From Rhodosorus marinus (taxonomy: Eukaryota; Rhodophyta; Stylonematophyceae; Stylonematales; Stylonemataceae), in assembly GCA_029953675.1 (NCBI GenBank), contig JAMWBK010000008.1, forward strand, positions 1,025,001 to 1,089,000: a DNA stretch of 64,000 nucleotides, read 5' to 3'. The translations under genes and the position numbers were made by a program. Position 1 is the stretch's first letter, and each line of letters begins with the position of its first letter. A model generated the notes under the pieces. It made no database searches and had not been told where the DNA came from. It saw nothing but the letters and a program-made list of their open reading frames with translations. This document shows, one piece after another, positions 58,209 through 64,000 of this stretch.

Positions 58209-59738
58209 CCCAGTGTATTCGTCCCCCGTACAATTCTTCGTAAAATTTTAAGTAACAAACTTGCAAGCAGCCTCTCCCACGACAAAGCCCCTGACACTCG
58301 TTCCGAACGCAAACTGCCAGCATCAACAGGCGCTCAAGTCCGGAAACCTGAAGCACTGCATTCAACGAGAGTCCGGCACAGCCTGCACGTTAGTCTTCCC
58401 TTCAAAACCCCAGCTTGTTCCCAAAAACCCTCATCCAAAAGCCCAAAGCCAATAACCCAATAAAACCAACCCTTTTGACCCCCAGCAAAAATGCTCTTTT
58501 CCCAGAGAACCAACGGGTTCAGTAGAACAATTCTCTTGCCAGAACTCTTCTAAACCCCAACCTACCTCCTCCTGTCCTAATCAGCTTCTATCTCGTCCCT
58601 CCTTAACCCCAAACCCCACCCCACCCCACCCTCACCATCATATAAATACATATTCAGACAGTTCTACTTAACAAAAATTAACACTTCAACCAGCCCCTTT
58701 TTTAGAAAAACAAATCCACAATACAAATCTCATCTCATAGGATTACCCTAGTCCACCACCACCCACACACCCACCACCCACCACCCCCTCACCGAGTTCC
58801 GTAACCCAAAAGTGGAATTTCCTGCAATAGAAGACCAACCACCAAGTCCTGAAAAACCCAATCTTTTCCCATATTTTCATTATGTGGTGTGAACTATGTT
58901 TATTTTTTATTTTTTCTAGTATATAATGGGATCAAATAGGAATGACTGTTTTCTTGTATTCAGCTACTGGAATCTGGATGTGACGTTGGGGCGTTGTCCT
59001 TGATTGAGACGCTTGCGGTATTGGGTGCGGTTTAAGAGAGTTACTTGTACTCGGGCGACAGACTGGACTGTCCGGTCTGTACATGGCTATGAGTTTGATG
59101 CTATGACATATGAAAGCAGGCTTGTTGTTAAAAAAGCGTGTAGCATGTGCCTTTGGTAGCTTAGTGCTCTCATAGAGTAGTTAGTCTCTGAAAAACACAC
59201 TTGTGCTGTTTGTTGTAATCTGTATTCGGTCCCGAAATAGACCACCGTACGTGTGTACTGTGTGTAGCTGAGGGGGCTTCAACGACTGCAGCGATGAAGT
59301 TGCTGTGGGTTGTGTGGTTGGTTTGGTAGCCTGGGAGCCTGCCGGTTGCAATCCAATGGCGGCGCAAAGATGGATAAACCTGGGGTTAAGTTTTCTGAGA
59401 GTCGTAATTTTTTCGTGCAACTGAAGGTGGTGCATTATCACAGATGATGTGGGGAAAGCTGTAAGCTTGAGGGATAGGCTTTCGGGACGTAAGTGGTGTG
59501 GTATCTCGAGTAGAAAACTTATTTTTTCCGATAACTAACAAAGGCGATTACAAGCCGAAGCTTGTGAAGCTATTAACAATTTTTTGGATGACCCTGTGTA
59601 CACTTACCCGTTCGGGGTTTCCCGATGCGAATCAATCTTCCTTTAGAACGAGTGCCCTTGCGTCTAGCTCATCCTCACTGAGGCGACTCTTTGGGATAAA
59701 GGCGGCCGACGTGGTGCGATTTATGAACCACCCCTCGC
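58209..59738. promoter_or_regulatory. C/A-rich upstream flank of the F-box gene, then unassigned DNA
   Basis: 58260-58860 is among the most strand-biased DNA in the window: almost no G on +, with CCCCA and CCACC repeats. 58920-59500 is T/G-rich on +, suggesting a divergent + transcript. A frame from ATG 59587 (MTLCTLTRSGFPDANQ) is open to 59764, but I cannot extend it into a gene. Confidence 0.4.
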
Positions 59739-60230
59739 CTATGGGATCGAGTTCCCGACGGTGAGCACCTTCCAAGCGAACGGAAGAGCATGCTGAAGTT
59801 CTACAAGAAGGCTCTCTCGAGCTTCATGCCCCACCGAACGATGCCTTGCGTTCCTGTCCGGCTCGAAGGGAACCTCATGAGGTCCGCGGAGGTGGGTATG
59901 CTCCCGAAAAAAATCGGGACAAAACGCAGGCGAGAGAGCCAATTTCGTGCTAGGAATCCGTAACATTCTGGGTATTGTCCGAAGACTGGAGTTTTCTACG
60001 AAGACAGCCCAGATTCAGCGTCTGTTTGCTGTTCAGTGATCGCTGATTCATCGAGGGCTCAGGGCGACCTGGCTTCGGACTGTGTTTTCGCGATCGTGAT
60101 GATGTCGGTATCCACTCGAGGCTAACAAACCATTTACTGCAGCACAAGTTCGGTCAAGCACCTATGCTTACCTCATTATGCCAAACTCCAAACACGACAG
60201 CAAGCCCAGACCACGAAGGGCCTCCTTCAT
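59739..60230 (-). CDS. Possible minus-strand gene, unrecognised
   Basis: 60235-60400 is C/A-rich on +, the mark of a minus start. ATG 60230 opens MKEALRGLGLLSCLEFG to a donor at 60171, and frames at 60136-59950 (SLEWIPTSSRSRKHSP) and 59966-59739 (FREHTHLRGPHEVPFE to LQHALPFAWK) look protein-like. The implied first intron is only 35 nt and the second junction needs a frame change I could not resolve. Treat as a pointer. Confidence 0.25.
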
Positions 60231-60234
60231 CAGA

Positions 60235-61407
60235 TTACATCCTTTCCCGTCAACGCCAGCACGAGCCAAAAGTACCGACAACACAGGCTCTATTTCAACT
60301 CCAACACAACCGTTTCCCAGTTCATTAGCGCACCACCACACAACCGAAAACTGGCGCCTCTTTGGCGGGAGGTTCCCTTCAAAAGGCTGTCCTATACTCT
60401 AACTTATCTGTTCCTTCGTGGTGTGCTTACTCTCACACAGCAGAGACCAAGTCGGAATACCCTCAGATCCTCTAACCGCTTCCGGCCGGCAGTATTCGCC
60501 AACAGGGCACCGCTCCATTTGCTTTTTTCTTTGTATTTTGGTTGTTCCAGGTCTTGCAGCGAATCAGACCACTTCTGCCCACTTTTTTCCAATCATTACT
60601 CTCTGTTCGAAGCTAGCATCCAATCATAGCTCGGAAACTATAGGTGATGGGGGGTCCGGCGTAGTACGACAGTGCACTTTTGTACGTGTACTAATTACTC
60701 TGGAAAGAAAACCCAACGGGGGGGTGTATGTGGGGTGTTCCAATGCCCCATTTATTTGATTCGAGACTGGTTTTGATGCTTTCTCCTTTTTTAGGTTTAG
60801 TTTTGAGAGGTGATAAATTTTCTCAGTGTTGCTTTGCTGGGGCATGAGGTCCTTCCTCGGGATGCAATCTTGCTGAGAAGAAGCCGTGAAGAGAAGTGAG
60901 TTTAGACAGACAAATTTTGATATTTAATCGCTCATCGTGTATATTTTGAATCCTTAATGGTGTCTTGAGGACCAACCCACCCTGCCCAGAGGATGAGGTT
61001 GTGCTTGCGAGCCGGACTCGAGTGGTAGGAAGCTCAAATCGATTCGAGAAGATTCAGCAGTTTCTAGAAAGCCCCATCCAGCTGAACAGCTCCCTTGCTC
61101 ATGACGCTTGCTGAAAGCTCCGCAAGTCGAGTGCAGCTCATCAATGACGTCCATTGAGATCGGCTATCGATTTCAGGGCTGCCTCGGTGGAGAACTGTTT
61201 TCAGAGTTTGGGGTGGGGAACTGGTTGAAGCGGACTGTAGAACAGAGTGCCGTAGGCGCAGTATGGATGCTGTTCTGCTCTTGGGGATGGATTTGGTTTT
61301 GCTGATGATGTAGCGTTTCAATCAAGTCAATGGGAGAGGCGATACGTTCTGTAGGAGTCGGATTTCCTTCAGTAGATGCCCGGTAAGATCATTCGCGAAG
61401 GGTTTCG
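60235..61407. other. Intergenic; G/T-rich flank of the RIIa-like gene
   Basis: 60640-61000 is G/T-rich on + with G runs, fitting the upstream side of the gene at 61408. No other gene seen. Confidence 0.4.
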
Positions 61408-61725
61408 ATGGAGGAGGCAAGCGCAGAGGAGGATCTGATCAGTGAAGTAGAGGCCGTGCTTAGGGAATTGACCAAGGAATGCTTGAGAACGCAACCGAAA
61501 GACATGCCGGGTTTCTGTCGAAGTTTCCTAGCTCCAGGGTCATCTGGATCTGAACCCGATCCCGTGAGGCCTGGTTTAAAGCAACGTCCGGATGATTGGC
61601 TGGAGTTTTCTACAGAGCTGGAGCAGACTCTGAAGGACTTGACTAAAGCATGCCTCCTAGAAAAACCACGAGATGTGCGGAACTTCTGCTACAGTTATTT
61701 TCAGCGACGAATAGGAAACAAGTAA
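61408..61725 (+). CDS. Small protein with two RIIa/DPY-30-like dimerisation-docking repeats
   Basis: Single exon, 105 aa, ATG 61408. Two matching segments occur: residues 10-42 (SEVEAVLRELTKECLR, QPKDMPGFCRSFL) and residues 68-101 (TELEQTLKDLTKACLL, KPRDVRNFCYSYFQRR). The pattern, two helices joined by a P-x-D turn and ending F-C-x-x-(Y/F), is that of the RIIa/R2D2 four-helix dimerisation domain. Such domains dock A-kinase anchors or cilia proteins, or form DPY-30 dimers. Tandem copies could fold as an intramolecular pair. The protein has nothing else, so it is probably an adaptor. Family call by eye, moderate. Confidence 0.6.
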   Translation: MEEASAEEDLISEVEAVLRELTKECLRTQPKDMPGFCRSFLAPGSSGSEPDPVRPGLKQRPDDWLEFSTELEQTLKDLTKACLLEKPRDVRNFCYSYFQRRIGNK

Positions 61726-61870
61726 CATAACAATATGTGTTGGTTTACTTCCGATTCTCGGAGTCATCCAGATAAATAATTGTTATACACTAGGTTCCAA
61801 TAGTACATATACACCTGCTACAACCATCGCAAACTGAACATAAAGACAAGTCAAACCTCAACTGGCTCCC

Positions 61871-64000
61871 TTATGGTTCGTACACATAATATTCTGGGAT
61901 TGATGGAGATCTGGAGATGAATTCTTGCTGGAGCACATAATCGATTTCTCTCTTAACAGCTTTTGCTTCAGCGTGGTATCGGCAGCGGCTCCTCAGCCCC
62001 AGGATTGTTTGTTCGACGAGCTCTTGATGTGACATGCACTCTGTTCTCTTCATTATCCTCACCAGTTCCGCCTGTATTTTCAAACTACCAGTGCTCTCAG
62101 ACGATTTACTGGACATGCTCTCAGGACACCCACCATTTCTTCTCTGCAGATGCTGCAGATCGACTACTTTTCCGGGCGGTTTGAATTTCTCGTTTAGCCG
62201 AACCTTGGAACTGCGATTGTCGGGAAGAAGCAGCGACGACTTCACCAGATCCTCCGCCATCTGACGATCTCCTTCAGCGACGGTGATTTCCTCTTCTTCG
62301 TTGAATTTCAACAAGAAGACCGCTACGTCAGTATTGGAGACTATATCGAAAGTGTTCTCCAGTCCCAAATAAGCGACCAGCGTGACCTGGGACAAACCCT
62401 TCTGCCAGCTCAGCCGGCACTTTGCTTCCTTCGTTTCTTTGTAGTATGCTTCGAAAAGAACCATAGGGTCGGACAGTTCCCTAGGAAATTGATCAGGGAG
62501 CAGTTGGTCGCCCTGCAATCCCTCGGGATAGGCACCTTTCTGTACGCTGTTGCTCCGTACAAGCTCCGGTGTAGGCCAGCTTGACGCTTGGAGCACCATA
62601 GCGGAAAAGTCTCCGACGTTTTCAGGCCGCGGTCGAAGCTTGTCTTTCCAGAACGATACTGTCAATTCCTTGCTGCTGGCAAGGTCAGACAGCATAGCCT
62701 CGATTCTTGGTGTGTTTTCGGTGCCACACCTGCGCATTCACAAGCAAATAGAGCATGTTTAGCGCTTGTCAGTTTGGAACTGTTAGCCAGGGGCGACGGG
62801 AAAGGTTTGGGGTAACAGAAAGCGCATACACATCTTCTATCCTCGCCAGCATCGTTTTTTCAGCTTGCTCTGATATTGAACATTTCTAGATTTTCAAATC
62901 GAATTCGAGATGGCCATTTCCATGTCAGAAAAAGCCCGTTGTGTTTTACCGACGCTCTGGACTCGCGAATACACTTACGCGTATGAGCCTCCTCGCAAGT
63001 TCATTTGAGTACAATCGCAAGAACTCCTGCTTCTCATTCAGGTACCTGAACAGTCTCGTAAGTTTCTCGAACTTTTCCTCTAGTTCACCGTCTCCCAAGC
63101 GCTGCGTACCGCAGTTCATTCCGAGAACCTAAACGAAGAGTGGAAAGGGAAACTCCCGCCTAAGATTCAGCCGTATGCTGGTTTTTCCCGTAACACAGCC
63201 GCTCGATGTGGGAGCTATTAGGATCTTACAAGGTTACTAAAGACTGCAAGATGCTGTGGAGCCCTCGGCACACTATTTATGAACTGTATGCATCCCTGCT
63301 CGAGGGCCAACTCGAAAAGACCATGGCTTTGGAAAGCCTCCGCAACCAGCTCACGATATCGAGAGTACACACTCCAAGACGCCAGTACAAATTTTTCAGC
63401 ATCTTCAGCAGTTCGTAAGCCAGCGTCGCCCTGCCAACTGGAAAGTCCCGCTGCACTGCACGATTCAGTCCCCACAGAGAACTGTTTCATTGCGTCAGTG
63501 CCCGCTTCGTAGATCTGCTCTCGGAGGTGCTCCTGGAGCAGAATACGAGGATCCTCGAGCGTTGAGACAAGCGTGTAGAGGCGTCTCAAGTCCTCAACGT
63601 TCTGTTGACTAATGAGCTTCGGAACGAGTTTGGAAACAACTTCTTGGGCATGCTCGGCAACTAGCGCATTCAGAAGTACTTCTTCGAGGGCACTCATCGT
63701 AGACACATGTACGTAATTCTCCGCGGCCTTGACTTCTGACATGAAGATGTGGTCATGAACAACTCGAATGAACTCCATCAAATCTATCCCCTCGTAGACG
63801 CGAGCCCCAACGCCGCTAAAGTATTTTCTTGTCTTGTCCAGCATCGGTAGCTCGTACAACTCTTTGTAGAGACGCAGTTGATTCTCTGTCAAGAGGCCTA
63901 CATCATTCCCGGAGCTGAAGTTGCAGGTCATGTCCTTGAAGCGCTGTTGGAATTTTTCAATCTCCTGAGCCTGGCCCTGGTCTTCCAGCTCAGCTGTTCC
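61871..64000 (-). CDS. CUL: Cullin (5' part beyond the window)
   Basis: Minus-strand gene; the 3' end is at 61871. The last exon (up to about 62730) holds the cullin C-domain with LRPRPENVGDFSAMVL, SDPMVLFEAYYKE, and the winged-helix B segment KIQAELVRIMKRTE, SHQELVEQTI, ending SIPEYYVYEP; the lysine of VRIMK is the expected NEDD8 site. An exon near 63125-62985 gives CGTQRLGDGELEEKFEKL and LYSNELARRL, and 64000-63218 gives N-terminal cullin repeats (LPMLDKTRKYFSG). Exon borders between these blocks are not fixed. It scaffolds a RING E3 ligase. Too divergent in what is visible to name as CUL1, 3 or 4. Confidence 0.85.

Noticed and set aside
59498-59764. 88-codon + ORF
   Set aside because: Starts with GTG; from its first ATG only 59 codons remain, and no acceptor extends it sensibly.

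Overview
This is a window of a nuclear eukaryotic genome. Most protein genes are split by short GT-AG introns, mostly about 65 to 150 nt, and almost every gene is single-copy eukaryotic housekeeping: eRF1, CCT-alpha, MCM6, the V-ATPase a subunit, COQ3, CDC26, ESCO/Eco1, a cullin, BRAP and RNase H1. A plastid-bearing alga is suggested by a plant-type leuC with a presequence, a presequence-bearing HemD, a plastid-lipid-protein-like gene and a CYP710 sterol C-22 desaturase. I favour a red-algal-type lineage, but this is inference; no rRNA or plastid marker settles it.

Layout. 0-16 kb: CYP710 (+), a divergent Eco1/ESCO (+), leuC (-), an RlmI-type methyltransferase (+), a dsRBD protein with a degenerate ADAR-type deaminase domain (-), then about 2.3 kb with little resolved. 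16-30 kb: RING-CH ligase (+), eRF1 (-), COQ3 (+), an EGF-like membrane protein (+), a small four-exon gene (-), an atypical STE20-like kinase (+), CDC26 (-) and BRAP (+). 30-46 kb: V-ATPase a (+), a DenD-like dehydrogenase (+), a 248-bp tandem repeat and an AT-rich gene-poor stretch, an EgtD-type histidine methyltransferase (+), a parvulin (-), CCT1 (+) and RNase H1 (-). 46-64 kb: a plastid PAP-like protein (+), MCM6 (-), three membrane proteins, HemD (+), an F-box protein (-), a twin RIIa-like protein (+) and the 3' part of a cullin (-) that leaves the window.

Genes lie singly on alternating strands with no operons. A recurring signal is that the few hundred bases upstream of most start codons are strongly G+T-rich on the coding strand (C+A-rich on + for minus genes), often with runs of G. 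It predicts transcription direction and helped locate several small genes. Exon boundaries below were read by eye from GT-AG sites, frame continuity and family conservation; where several exons chain in frame into a known family they should be reliable, elsewhere I say so.
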